From Panorpa germanica (lineage: Eukaryota > Arthropoda > Insecta > Mecoptera > Panorpidae), in assembly GCA_963678705.1 (NCBI GenBank), contig CAVMBN010000233.1, forward strand, positions 248,001 through 312,000: a stretch of DNA of 64,000 bases. Direction: 5' to 3'. The notes beneath the pieces were generated by a model. That model ran no database searches and was not told the origin of the DNA. It saw nothing but the letters and a program-made list of their open reading frames with translations. Below are positions 36,101-48,956 of this stretch, piece by piece. The translations under genes were made by a program, and so were the position numbers. Position 1 is the first letter of the stretch, and the number at the start of each line of letters is the position of its first letter.

Positions 36101-39100
36101 CAATAATAATTTCAATTTCATATTATATATAGCAGCACTTGTGTATACAAATGTGCATGATAAAATAAAACAAAATTTTATAACTTTTAACCATATATTT
36201 GTATATAAAAATTTATGTTTTTGTATAGAATTTCACTTTACTACACAATCTAAATGTATTTTAAGATAACAGAAGTGTATTAATATTTAAAAAATTTTAT
36301 TTTTTTAGTTCCATCATTACAATTTTTAAGTAAAAAAGACACAGTTCGTACAACTGCAAGTATAAAAAATATAAGTTATTAATAATTTTAATTTCATATT
36401 ATATATAGCAGCACTTGTGTGAACAAATGTGCATGTTATAATAAAAAAAAACCTATTTAATAACCTTTAACCATATAATAATTGTATGTAAAAATGTATT
36501 TTTTTGTAAAGAATGTCACATTAACACCCACTCATAAGCTATTTTAAAGTAACAGAAATGTATTTATTTTAAAATTTTTATTTTTGTAGTTCCATCATTA
36601 CTATTTTTGAGTAAAAAAGACACAGTTGGTACAACTGCAAGTTTAAAAAATATAAAAGTTAATAATAATTTTAATTTCATATTATATATAGCAGCACTTG
36701 TGTGAACAAATACGCATGTTATAATAAAATAAAACTATTTAATAACTTTTAACCATATAATTGTATGTAAAAATGTATTTTTTTGTATAGAATGTCACGT
36801 TATCACCCACTCTTAAGCTATTTTAAAATAACAGAAATGTGTTATTATTTTAAAAAAATTATTTTTTTAGTTCCATCATTACTATTTTTGAAAAAAAAAG
36901 GACACAGTTGGTACAACTGCAAGTACAAAAAATATAAAAGTTAATAATAATTTTAATTTCATATTATATATTGCAGCACTTGTGTATACAAATGTGCATG
37001 ATAAAATAAAACAAAATTTTATAACTTTTAACCATATATTTGTATGTAAATATTTATTTTTTTGTATAGAATGTCACGTTTTACCCACTCTTAAGCTATT
37101 TTAAAGTAACAGAAATGTGTTATTATTTTAAAAATTTTATTTTTTTAGTTCCATCATTACTATTTTTGAGTAAAGAAGACACAGTTGGTACAACTGCAAG
37201 TACCAAAAATATAACAGTTAATAATAATTTTAATTTCGTATTTTATATAGCAGCACTTGTGTATACAAATGTGCATGATAAAATAAAACAAAATTTGATA
37301 ACTTTTAACCATATAAATGTATGTAAGAATTTATTTTTTTGTATTGAATTTCACTTTACCTCACAATCTAAATGTATTTTAAAGTAACAGAAATGTATTA
37401 ATATTTTAAAAATTTAATTTTTTTAGTTTTATCACTACATTTTTTGTGTAAAAGAGACAGTTAGTACAACTGCAAGTTCAAAAAATATAAAAGTTATTAT
37501 TAATTTTAATTTCATATTATATATAGCAGCACTTGTGTGAACAAATGTGCATGTTATAATAAAAAAAAACTATTTAATAACTTTTAATTATATAATTGTA
37601 AGTAAAAATGTATTTTTTTGTAAAGAATGTCACGTTAGCACCCACTCTTAAGCTATTTTAAAGTAACAGAAATGTTTTAATATTTAAAATTTTTATTTTT
37701 TTAGTTCCATCATTACTATTTTTGAGTAAAAAAGACACAGTTGATACAACTGCAAGTATAAAAAATATAAAAGTTAATAATAATTTTAATTTCATATTAT
37801 ATATAGCAGCACTTGTGTATACAAATGTGCATGATAAAATAAAACAAAATTTTATAACTTTTAACCATATATTTGTATGTAAAAATTTATTTTTTTGTAT
37901 TGAATTTCACTTTACCACACAATCTAAATGTATTTTAAAGTAACAGAAATGTATTATTATTTTAAAATTTTTATTTTTTTGTTCCATCACTACAATTTTT
38001 GTAAAAAAGAGACACAGTTAGTACAACTGCAAGTTCAAAAAATATAAAAGTTATTATTAATTTTAATTTCATATTATATATAGCAGCACTTGTGTGAACA
38101 AATGTGCATGTTATAATAAAAAAAAAAACTATTTAATAACTTTTAACCATATTATTGTATGTAAAAATGTATTTTTTTGTATAGAATGTCACGTTATCAC
38201 CCACTCCTAAGCTATTTTAAAGTAACAGAAATGTGTTATTATTTTAAAAATTTAATTTTTTTAGTTCCTTCATTACTATTTTTGAGTAAAAGAGACACAG
38301 TTGGTACAACTGCAAGTACATAAAATATAAAAGTTAATAATAATTTTAATTTCATATTATATATAGCAGCACTTGTGTATACAAATGTGCATGATAAAAT
38401 AAAACAAAATTTTATAACTTAACCATATATTTGTATGAAAAAATTTATTTTTTTGTATTGATTTTCACTTTACCACACAATCTAAATGTATTTTAAAGTA
38501 AGAGAAATGTATTAATATTTTAAAAATTTCATTTTTTTAGTTCCATTACTAAAATTTTTGTGTAAAAGAGAAACAGTTAGTACAACTGCAAGTTCAAAAA
38601 ATATAAAAGTTATTATTAATTTTAATTTCATATTATATATAGCAGCACTTTTGTGAACACATGTGCATGTTATAATAAAAAAAAAACTTTAATAATTTTT
38701 AACCATATAATTGTTTGTAAAAATGTATTTTTTTGTAAAGACTGTCACGTTAACACCCACTCCTAAGCTATTTTAAAGTAACAGAAATGTATTAATATTT
38801 TAAAATTTTTATTTTTTTAGTTCCATCAGTACTATTTTTGAGTAAAAAAGACACACTTGGTACAACTGCAAGTACAAAAAATAAAAAAGTTAATAATAAT
38901 TTTAATTTCATATTATATATAGCAGCACTTGTTTGAACAAATGTGCATGTTATAATAAAAAAAAAACTATTTAATAACTTTTAACCATATAATTGTATGT
39001 AAAAATGTATTTTTTTGTATAGATTGTCACGTTATCACCCACTCTTAAGCTATTTTAAAATAACAGAAATGTGTTATTATTTTAAAAAATTAATTTTTTT

Positions 39101-42100
39101 AGTTCCATCATTACTATTTTTGAGTAAAGAAGACACAGTTGGTACAACTGCAAGTACCAAAAATATAAAAGGTAATAATAATTTTAATTTCTTATTATAT
39201 ATAGCAGCACTTGTGTATACAAATGTGCATGATAAAATAAAACAAAATTTTATAACTTTTAACCATATATTTGTATGTAAAAATTTATTTTTTTGTATTG
39301 AATTTCACTTTACCACACAATCTAAATGTAGTTTAAAGTAACAGAAATGTATTAATATTTAAAAAAATTAATTTTTTTAGTTTCATCACTACAATTTTTG
39401 TGTAAAAAAAACACAGTTAGTACAACTGCAAGTTCAAAAAATATAAAAGTTATTATTAATTTTAGTTTCATATTATATATAGCAGCACTTGTGTGAACAA
39501 ATGTGCATGTTATAATAAAAAAAAAAAACTATTTAATAACTTTTAACCATATAATTGTATGTAAAAATGTATTTTTTTGTAAAGAATGTCACGTTATCAC
39601 CCACTCTTAAGCTATTTTAGAGTAACAGAAATGTATTAATATTTTAAAATTTTAATTTTTTTAGTTCCATCATTACTATTTTTGAGATAAAAAGACACAG
39701 TTGGTACAACTGCAAGTACAAAAAATATAAAAGTTAATAATAATTTTAATTTCATAATATATATAGCAGCGCTTGTGTATACAAATGTGCATGATAAAAT
39801 AAAACAAAATTTTATAACTTTTAACCATATAAATGTATGTAAAAATTTATTTTTTTGTATTGAATTTTACTTTACCTCACAATCTAAAGGTATTTTAAAG
39901 TAACAGAAATATATTAATATTTTAAAATTTTAATTTTTTTAGTTCCATCACTACAATTTTTGTGTAAAAGAGACACAGTTAGTACAACTGCAAGTTCAAA
40001 AAATATAAAAGTTATTATTAATTTTAATTTCATATTATATATAGCAGCACTTGTGTAAACAAATGTGCATGTTATAATAAAAAAAAACTATTTAATAACT
40101 TTTAACCATATAATTGTATGTAAAAATGTATCTTTTTGTAAAGAATGTCACGTTAGCACCCACTCTTAAGCTATTTTAAAGTAACAGAAATGTTTTAATA
40201 TTTAAAATTTTTATTTTTTTAGGTTCCATCATTACTATTTTTGAGTAAAAAAGACACAATTGATACAACTGCAAGTATAAAAAATATAAAAGTTATTAAT
40301 AATTTTAATTTCATATTATATATAGCAGCACTTGTGTGAACAAATGTGCATGTTATAATAAAAAAAAAACTATTTAATAACTTTTAACCATATAATTGTA
40401 TGTAAAAATGTATTTTTTTTGTATAGAATGACACGCTATCACCCACTCTTAAGCTATTTTAAAGTAACAGAAATGGGTTATTATTTTTAAAATTTTATGT
40501 TTTTAGTTCCATCATTACTATTTTTAAGAAAAAAAGACACAGTTCGTACAACTGCAAGTACAAAAAATATAATAGTTAATAATAATTTTAATTTCATATT
40601 ATATATAGCAGCGCTTGTGTATACAAATGTGCATGATAAAATAAAACAAAATTTTATAACTTTTAACCATATAAATGTATGTAAAAATTAATTTTTTTGT
40701 ATTGAATTTCACTTTACCTCACAATCTAAATGTATTTTAAAGTAACAGAAATGTATTAATATTTAAAAATTTTAATTTTTTTAGTTCCATCACTACAATT
40801 TTTGTGTAAAAGAAACAGTTAGTACAACTGCAAGTTCAAAGAATATAAAAGTTATTATTAATTTTAATTTCATATTATATATAGCAGCACTTGTGTGAAC
40901 AAATGTGGATGTTATAATAAAAAAAAACTATTTAATAACTTTTAACCATATAATTGTATGTAAAAACGTATTTTTTTGTAAAGAATGTCACGTTAGCACC
41001 CACTCTTAAGCTATTTTAAAGTAACAAAAATGTTTTAATATTTAAAATTTTTATTTTTTTAGTTCCATCATTACTATTTTTGAGTAAAAAAGACACAGTT
41101 GATACAACTGCAAGTATAAAAAATATAAAAGTTATTAATAATTTTAATTTCATATTATATATAGCAGCACTTGTGTGAACAAATGTGCATGTTATAATAA
41201 AAAAAAAACTATTTAATAACTTTTAACCATATAATTGTATGTAAAAATGTATTTTTTTGTATAGAATGTCACGCTATCACCCACTCTTAAGCTATTTTAA
41301 AGTAACAGAAATGGGTTATTATTTTAAAAATTTTATTTTTTTAGTTCCATCATTACTATTTTTAAGAAAAAAAGACACAGTTGGTACAACTGCAAGTACA
41401 AAAAATATAAAAGTTAATAATAATTTTAATTTTATACTATATATAGCAGCACTTGTGTATACAAATGTGCATGATAAAATAAAACAAAATTTTATAACTT
41501 TTAACCATATATTTGTATGTAAAAATTTATTTTTTTGTATAGAATGTCACGTTTTACCCACTCATAAGCTATTTTAAAGTAACAGAAATGTGATATTATT
41601 TAAAAATTTTTATTTTTTTAGTTCCATCATTACTATTTTTGAGTAAAGAAGACACAGTTGGTACAACTGCAAGTACCAAAAATATAAAAGTTAATAAAAA
41701 TTTTAATTTCGTATTATATATAGTAGCACTTGTGTATACAAATGTGCATGATAAAATAAAACAAAATTTTATAACTTTTAACCATATATTTGTATGTAAA
41801 AATTTATTTTTTTGTATTGAATTTCACTTTACCACACAATCTAAATGTATTTTAAAGTAACAGAAATGTATTAATTTAAAAAAAAAATTATTTTTTTAGT
41901 TTCATCACTACATTTTTTGTGTAAAAGAGACACAGTTAGTACAACTGCAAGTTCAAAAAATATAAAAGTTATTATTAATTTTAATTTCATATTATATATA
42001 GCAGCACTTGTGTGAACAAATGTGCATGTTATAATAAAAAAAAATTTATTTAATAACTTTTAACCATATAATTGTATGTAAAAATGTATTTTTTTGTAAA

Positions 42101-45100
42101 GAATGTCACGTTAACACCCACTCTTAAGCTATTTTAAAGTAACAGAAATGTATTAATATTTTAAAATTTTAATTTTTTTAGTTCCATCATTACTATTTTT
42201 AAGAAAAAAAGACACAGTTGGTACAACTGCAAGTACAAAAAATATAATAGTTATTAATAATTTTAATTTCATATTATATATAGCAGCGCTTGTGTATACA
42301 AATGTGCATGATAAAATAAAACAAAATTTTATAACTTTTAACCATATAAATGTATGTAAAAATTTATATTTTTGTATTGAATTTCACTTTACCTCACGAT
42401 CTAAATGTATTTTAAAGTAACAGAAATGTATTATTATTTTCAAATTTTAATTTTTTTAGTTCCATCACTACAATTTTTGTGTAAAAGAGACAGTTAGTAC
42501 AACTGCAAGTTCAAAAAATATAAAAGTTATTATTAATTTTAATTTCATATTATATATAGCAGCACTTGTGTGAACAAATGTGCATGTTAGAATAAAAAAA
42601 AAACTATTTAATAACTTTTAACCATATAATTGTATGTAAAAATGTATTTTCTTGTATAGAATGTCACGCTATCACCCACTCTTAAGCTATTTTAAAGTAA
42701 CAGAAATGGGTTATTATTTTAAAAATTTTATTTTTTTAGTTCTATCATTACTATTTTTAAGAAAAAAAGACACAGTTGGTACAACTGCAAGTACAAAAAA
42801 TATAATAGTAAATAATAATTTTAATTTCATATTATATATAGTAGCGCTTTTGTATTCAAATGTGCATGATAAAATAAAACAAAATTTTATAACTTTTAAC
42901 CATATAAATGTATGTAAAAATTTATTTTTTTGTATTGAATTCCACTTTACCTCACAATCTAAATGTATTTTAAAGTAACAGAAATGTATTAATATTTTAA
43001 AATTTTAATTTTTTTAGTTCCATCACTACAATTTTTGTGTAAAAAAGACAGTTAGTACAACTGCAAATTCAAAAAATATAAAAGTTATTATTAATTTTAA
43101 TTTCATATTATATATAGCAGCACTTGTGTGAACAAATGTGCATGTTATAATAAAAAAAAACTATTTAATAACTTTTAACCATATAATTGTATGTAAAAAT
43201 GTATTTTTTTGTAAAGAATGTCACGTTAGCACCCACTCTTAAGCTATTTTAAAGTAACAGAAATGTTTTAATATTTAAAATTTTTATTTTTTTAGTTTCA
43301 TCATTTCTATTTTTGAGTAAAAAAGACACAGTTGATACAACTGCAAGTATAAAAAATATAAAAGTTAATAATAATTTTAATTTCATATTATATATAGCAG
43401 CACTTGTGTGAACAAATGTGCATGTTATAATAAAAAAAAAACTATTTAACAACTTTTAACCATATAATTGTATGTAAAAATGTATTTTTTTGTATAGAAT
43501 GTCACGCTATCACCCACTCTTAAACTAATTTAAAGTAACAGAAATGGGTTATTATTTTAAAAAATTTATTTTTTTAGTTCCATCATTACTATTTTTGAGT
43601 AAAAAAGACACAGTTGGTACAACTGCAAGTACAAAAAATATAAAAGTTAATAATAATTTTAATTTTATATTATATATAGCAGCACTTGTGTATACAAATG
43701 TGCATGATAAAATAAAACAAAATTTTATAACTTTTAACCATATATTTGTATGTAAAAATTTATTTTTTTGTATTAAATTTCACTTTACCTCACAATCTAA
43801 AAGTATTTTAAAGTAACAGAAATATATTATTATTTTAAAATTTTAATTTTTTTAGTTCCATCACTACAATTTTTGTGTAAATGAGACAGTTAGTACAACT
43901 GCAAGTTTAAAAAATATAAAAGTTATTATTAATTTTAATTTCATATTATATATAGCAGCACTTGTGTAAACAAATGTGCATGTTATAATAAAAAAAAACT
44001 TTTTAATAACTTTTAACCATATAATTGTATGTAAAAATGTATTTTTTTGTTTAGAATGTAACGTTATCACCCACTCCTAAGCTATTTTAAAGTAACATAA
44101 ATGTATTATTATTTTAAAAATTTTATTTTATTAGTTTCATCATTACTATTTTTGAGTAAAAGAGACACAGTTGGTACAACTGCAAGTACAAAAAATATAA
44201 AAGTTAATAATAATTTTAATTTCATATTATATATAGCAGCACTAGTGTATACAGATGTGCATGATAAAATAAAACAAAATTTTATAACTTTTACCCATAT
44301 ATTTGTATGTAAAAATTTATTTTTTTGTATTGAATTTCACTTTACCACACAATCTAAATGTATTTAAAAGTAACAGAAATGTATTAATATTTTAAAATTT
44401 TAATTTTTTTAGTTCCATCACTACAATTTTTGTGTAAATGAGACAGTTAGTACAACTGCAAGTTTAAAAAATATAAAAGTTATTATTAATTTTAATTTCA
44501 TATTATATATAGCAGCACTTGTGTGAACAAATGTGCATGTTATAATAAAAAAAAACTTTTTAATAACTTTTAACCATATTATTGTATGTAAAAATGTATT
44601 TTTTTGTAAAGAATGTCACGTTAGCACCCACTCTTAAGCTATTTTAAAGTAACAGAAATGTTTTAATATTTAAAATTTTTATTTTTTTAGTTTCATCATT
44701 ATTATTTTTGAGTGAAAAAGACACAGTTGATACAACTGCAAGTATAAAAAATATAAAAGTTAATAATAATTTTAATTTCATATTATATATAGCAGCACTT
44801 GTGTGAACAAATGTGCATGTTATAATAAAAAAAAACTATTCAATAACTTTTAACCATATAATTGTATGTAAAAATGTATTTTTTTGTATAGAATGTCACG
44901 CTATCACCCACTCTTAAGCTATTTTAAAGTAACAGAAATGGGTTATTATTTTAAAAATTTTATTTTTTTAGTTCCATCATTACTATTTTTAAGAAAAAAA
45001 GACACAGTTGGTACAACTGCAAGTACAAAAAATATAAAAGTTAATAATAATTTTAATTTTATATTATATATAGCAGCACTTGTGTATACAAATGTGCATG

Positions 45101-45980
45101 ATAAAATAAAACAAAATTTTATAACTTTTAACCATATATTTGTATGTAAAAATTTATTTTTTTGTATAGAATGTCACGTTTTACCAACTCATAAGCTATT
45201 TTAAAGTAACAGAAATGTGTTATTATTTAAAAAAATTAATTTTTTTAGTTCCATCATTACTATTTTTGAGTAAAGAAGACACAGTTGGTACAACTGCAAG
45301 TACCAAAAATATAAAAAATAATTATAATTTTAATTTCGTATTATATATAGCAGCACTTGTGTATAAGAATGTGCATGATAAAATAAAACAAAATTTTATA
45401 ACTTTTAACCATATATTTGTATGTAAAAATTTATTTTTTTGTATTGAATTTCACTTTACCACACAATCTAAATGTATTTTAAAGTAACAGAAATGAATTA
45501 ATTTAAAAAAAAATTTATTTTTTTAGTTCCATCACTACATTTATTGTGTAAAAGAGACACAGTTAGTACAACTGCAAGTTCAAAAAATATAAAAGTTATT
45601 ATTAATTTTAATTTCATATTATATATAGCAGCACTTGTGTGAACAAATGTGCATGTTATAATAAAAAAAAAACTATTTAATAACTTTTAACTATATAATT
45701 GTATGTAAAATTGTATTTTTTTGTAAAGAATGTCACGTTAGCACCCACTCTTAAGCTATTTTAAAGTAACCGAAATGTTTTAATATTTAAAATTTTTATT
45801 TTTTTAGTTTCATCATTTCTATTTTTGAGTAAAAAAGACACAGTTGATACAACTGCAAGTATAAAAAATATAATAGTTAATAATAATTTTAATTTCATAT
45901 TATATATAGCAGCGCTTGTGTATACAAATGTGCATGATAAAATAAAACAAAATTTTATAACTTTTAACCATATAAATGTA

Positions 45981-46009
45981 CTAGCGCTTCGCCCCGTCGC
46001 AAAGCGACG
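45981..46009 (-). other. Helitron 3' terminus: hairpin and CTAG
   Basis: Plus strand: CTAG at 45981-45984, 10 nt, then CGTCGC AAA GCGACG at 45995-46009. On the element strand this is a 6-bp stem with a 3-nt loop followed 10 nt later by CTAG, the standard Helitron replication terminator. Confidence 0.85.
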
Positions 46010-46083
46010 TGTATTTAATATTTGTGAATAAATAAAAGTTATTTGATAAATAGAAAATAATCCTGAAATATTGTTTATTGTTC

Positions 46084-46093
46084 GCCTTTCGGC
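46084..46093 (-). other. LINE 3' UTR tetraloop hairpin
   Basis: GCCGAAAGGC on the minus strand: a 3-bp stem closed by a GNRA loop, just before an AATAAA-like end. Many LINEs carry a 3' stem-loop recognised by their reverse transcriptase; the role here is inferred. Confidence 0.5.
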
Positions 46094-46169
46094 TTTACAA
46101 TCTACATTCTTAATACATTTCATATACTTCAACTTACAATTAAATTTACATTATTCTCCACCAACTTAT

Positions 46170-47375
46170 TTATTCTTCTGTTTTTCCTTTCCTTCTTACT
46201 ATTTCCACTATCCACCTTTTTCCTTCACTGCCTCCCTTTAATAGCTGGCCAATATTCCTTTCGCTAGCTACTTTTTCCTTACCCTCAAACTTAATGTGCT
46301 CCAGTGTTTCGTCCTTCGCTCCGCACACTCTACACTTTCTTTCCTCACTCTTTTCCCAGTATCTGTTTCCTTTTTCCTCATTTCCCAATCTAAACCTTGC
46401 TATTCTTCTTATGTGTTTTATGTCTTTTTCTATAAGGTACTGAGGCACAGTATTTTCTTATAACCTTTTATATCTTTTATTGTAGTTACTTTTTTCTATT
46501 TTTCCCATTCTCTCCTGCTGTTGTATCTCCTTATCCCTTCTCCTTAGCTCCTCTTCCACCTTCTTCTCTTCTCCTCTCTGCCTCCTTGATCGCCATTCCA
46601 TTCCTTTTAAAGTACTATTTTCTCTTTTTTGTACCTCCTCCTTTCCCCATTCTTTATGCTATCCTCTCTTATTTACTTTAAAATTTTTCTTTCCGCTCTG
46701 TGGAATTTCTCCTCGTATTTTACTGCTCTTTCCCCTGTTTTAATTCGTATCTTATCCCTTTTTAGCTCCTCCATAGCCATTTATCCTGGCGTGCACCTGT
46801 CCAGCCATAGTACCCATTTAATATATCTCACCTGTATTCTTGCCAACTTTTCTTGCTCCTTCCACCCCCAAACCTCTAATCCATACAACATCATACTGGC
46901 TATCAGTCTATCAAACATCCATATTCTCTTTTGTATGTCCCCCCCAAATACCTTTTCCCTTAGTCCACATACCCGTCGCATTGCTAGCTCCGCCTTCTTT
47001 GCTACCTCCCTTATCTGAGCCTCTTCTCCATTGTTCTTTTTAAAAGTGTAGCCCAGATATTTGAATTCTTCTACTTCTTCAATGTCCTCTGTCTTGTATT
47101 TCCACCTTTTATGTCTTCTTTTTTCACCCCCTTTTTTAAATACCATAATTTTTGTCTTTTCCACATTTAACTCTAGTCCTTTCCTGTCTATATATCTCCC
47201 TAGCCGGTGAGCCATCTCCTGCAGCTCTCCTTCCCTTTTTGCCAACAGGACTATATCGTCAGCGTATGCTAAAGTCCATATCTTGTAGTGTCTTCCTATT
47301 AGCACCCCCCATCTCGTTCTCTTTCCATTACCCCCTCCAAGTCTGCTGTATATATCGCAAATAAAATGCAAAATA
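46170..47375 (-). pseudogene. LINE reverse transcriptase remnant, several frame breaks
   Basis: The first readable part matches the RT palm approach (AIYTADLE near 47360). A frame shift in a run of six C (plus strand 47305-47310) moves the reading to the frame with WTLAYADDIVLLA; YADD is encoded by 47266-47255. It continues through GLELNVEKTKIMVF and a thumb-like part to LDRCTPG. An in-frame TAA at 46783-46781 interrupts it, and recognisable residues continue after it. Further breaks lie between 46780 and 46450. The last frame (46448-46170) has RIARFRLGNEEKGNRYW and the cysteine motif CRVCGAKDETLEH, typical of the LINE C-terminus. It is inactive. Confidence 0.8.
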
Positions 47376-47378
47376 TTA

Positions 47379-48914
47379 TTTTGTTATAATTCCTTTATTT
47401 ACAGTAATAAAGCACTGTATTGACCAGTCTCCAGTGCCCCCGCCCATAAGCCCCAATCGTCACCTCTTGGCTCTCTCACGTTTCCGAACTTTTAATTTGA
47501 TTCCTCTAAACTTCTGCCATAAAGCGCCTCCTACTTTTAGCACTCTGCATCGCTTCTTCCCTGAGCATCGTCGGTCCTTAGAGTACTTTCACAGCGCCCC
47601 CGCTGCGTAATATTATCATTTACCATAATAAAGCACAGTATTGAACAATGTCCACTGCCCCGCCCCTAAACATCAAGCACCTCTTGGCTCCATGCTCTGT
47701 ATCGTTCTCGCACTTTTAAATGTAATCATCTGCACCTTTGCCATAATGCGCCCACTTGCAACACTACAGCTTAACTGAACATCATCGCTTATTAGGGCAC
47801 TTTCCTATACCCCCCGTTTAGCGCAATCATTAAATAATTCTGCGCTTCCACCCAATCAATCAATCCAATTCTACTACTGAATGTAATTTAAATATCTGAC
47901 TTATAGAGAACTATTTAGCTTCTATTTAATATTCTACATGCAAAATATCATCGTTGTACCTCTATATTGTTCTTATATTCGGTTTATCACCCGCCACTCT
48001 AATGTTGCACTTAAGAAAATGTAGTTTTTTTTATAGTTTCGTAATAATAATGTCAATCTATATCTGCATACTAAATTTCAGTTTTGTATATATATTTTAG
48101 CATTAGTACCCCCCACAAACCTCCGCTACTGAACAAGTTTGTTAAATTTTAGCACGAGGATCTATTTTATTTGTATCTAAGAATATATATTCTAAACTAT
48201 AGCCTTTCATCTCCATATATTTCAAATATCTGGTTTTTGGCCCCCAGCGCCCGCCGCCTCTGGAAAGTTGCAAATTTCTATAGTGTGTCTTTAATGACAC
48301 TCTATATATGGCCCCCGTTCCAAATTTTAACGTTCTAGCTCTGTTGCGACATTGCCCCTAAAAAATCACGCCGCTACTGAATTAAAATTTTGGTAATCTA
48401 ATTATTGGCAAACATGCGCAATTAGTGTATCCATACATACCCTAAGTTATAATACTACATTTTCAATATTTCTGGCTTTTACTGTCTCAACTCCCGCCGC
48501 CACTGGAAATTTGGGGCTGTTTATTTTTTTTCATTAATAACTGTCTACAGCGAGCCTACATATTAAATTCCAACGTCCTAACTCTATTCTAACATTGCCC
48601 CCGGAAATTCGCGCCGCTACTGAACTTAAATTTCCAATTTCCAACTATTGGCAAATGTGCACAATTATGATCTCAATACACACACCAAATTTCAGTTTTC
48701 TATCTTTTCTAGTTCGTCAGATATTAGCAAAAATATTTTTTCGAATTTTACAGTTTTTCCAGTATAAGTTTTTCCACGGAAATTCAGGGAAAAATTCAGG
48801 GACGTAGAAAGTCTTAGAAATTCGTCCTTTACATCATACCAAAATTTGAAGAACTTTGTAGGCGCCGTTTAGAAGATACCATATACGATTTTGTTACCGG
48901 ATATATAAATATCG

Positions 48915-48948
<34 letters not shown>

Positions 48949-48956
48949 CTTTTACC
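47379..48956. repeat. C-rich non-coding Helitron interior with diverged tandem repeats
   Basis: No protein-coding frame is supported. Two diverged copies of about 227 bp begin at 47396 and 47622 (AATAAAGCAC, GCCCCCGCCC, CACCTCTTGGCTC shared). Another pair lies at about 48245-48690 (CCGCCGCC, CATTGCCCC, CGCCGCTACTGAA, ATTGGCAAA shared). A (TA)n run is at about 48916-48947. The plus strand holds many CCCC runs, so the element strand has G runs. Confidence 0.6.

Larger units (their letters stand above)
30073..45980 (+). repeat. Satellite array block 4
   Basis: About 57 monomers of A and B types with many local variants, including monomers with GAGAAACAG and GTTTGTAAAAATG near 32430-32600, 35500-35670 and 38560-38720. 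Long open frames of the type described at 2511-2828 recur. The block is cut at 45980 in CCATATAAATGTA by the Helitron. The rest of that monomer (TGTAAAAATTTATTTT) resumes at 52187. Confidence 0.95.
46060..47378 (-). mobile_element. 5'-truncated LINE (non-LTR retrotransposon) tail inside the Helitron
   Basis: Minus-strand order: the last part of a reverse transcriptase, a C-terminal domain with a cysteine motif, then a 3' UTR with the stem-loop GCC-GAAA-GGC (46093-46084). It is cut at the 5' end near 47378, as usual for LINEs. No clear target duplication was found, since both sides lie in Helitron sequence. It was either inserted into or captured by the Helitron. The type resembles LINEs common in ants and wasps; the clade is not assigned. 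Confidence 0.75.

Noticed and set aside
47152-47364. Plus-strand open frames across the LINE remnant (also 46629-47043)
   Set aside because: They are antisense shadows of the reverse transcriptase remnant, made open by its codon use.
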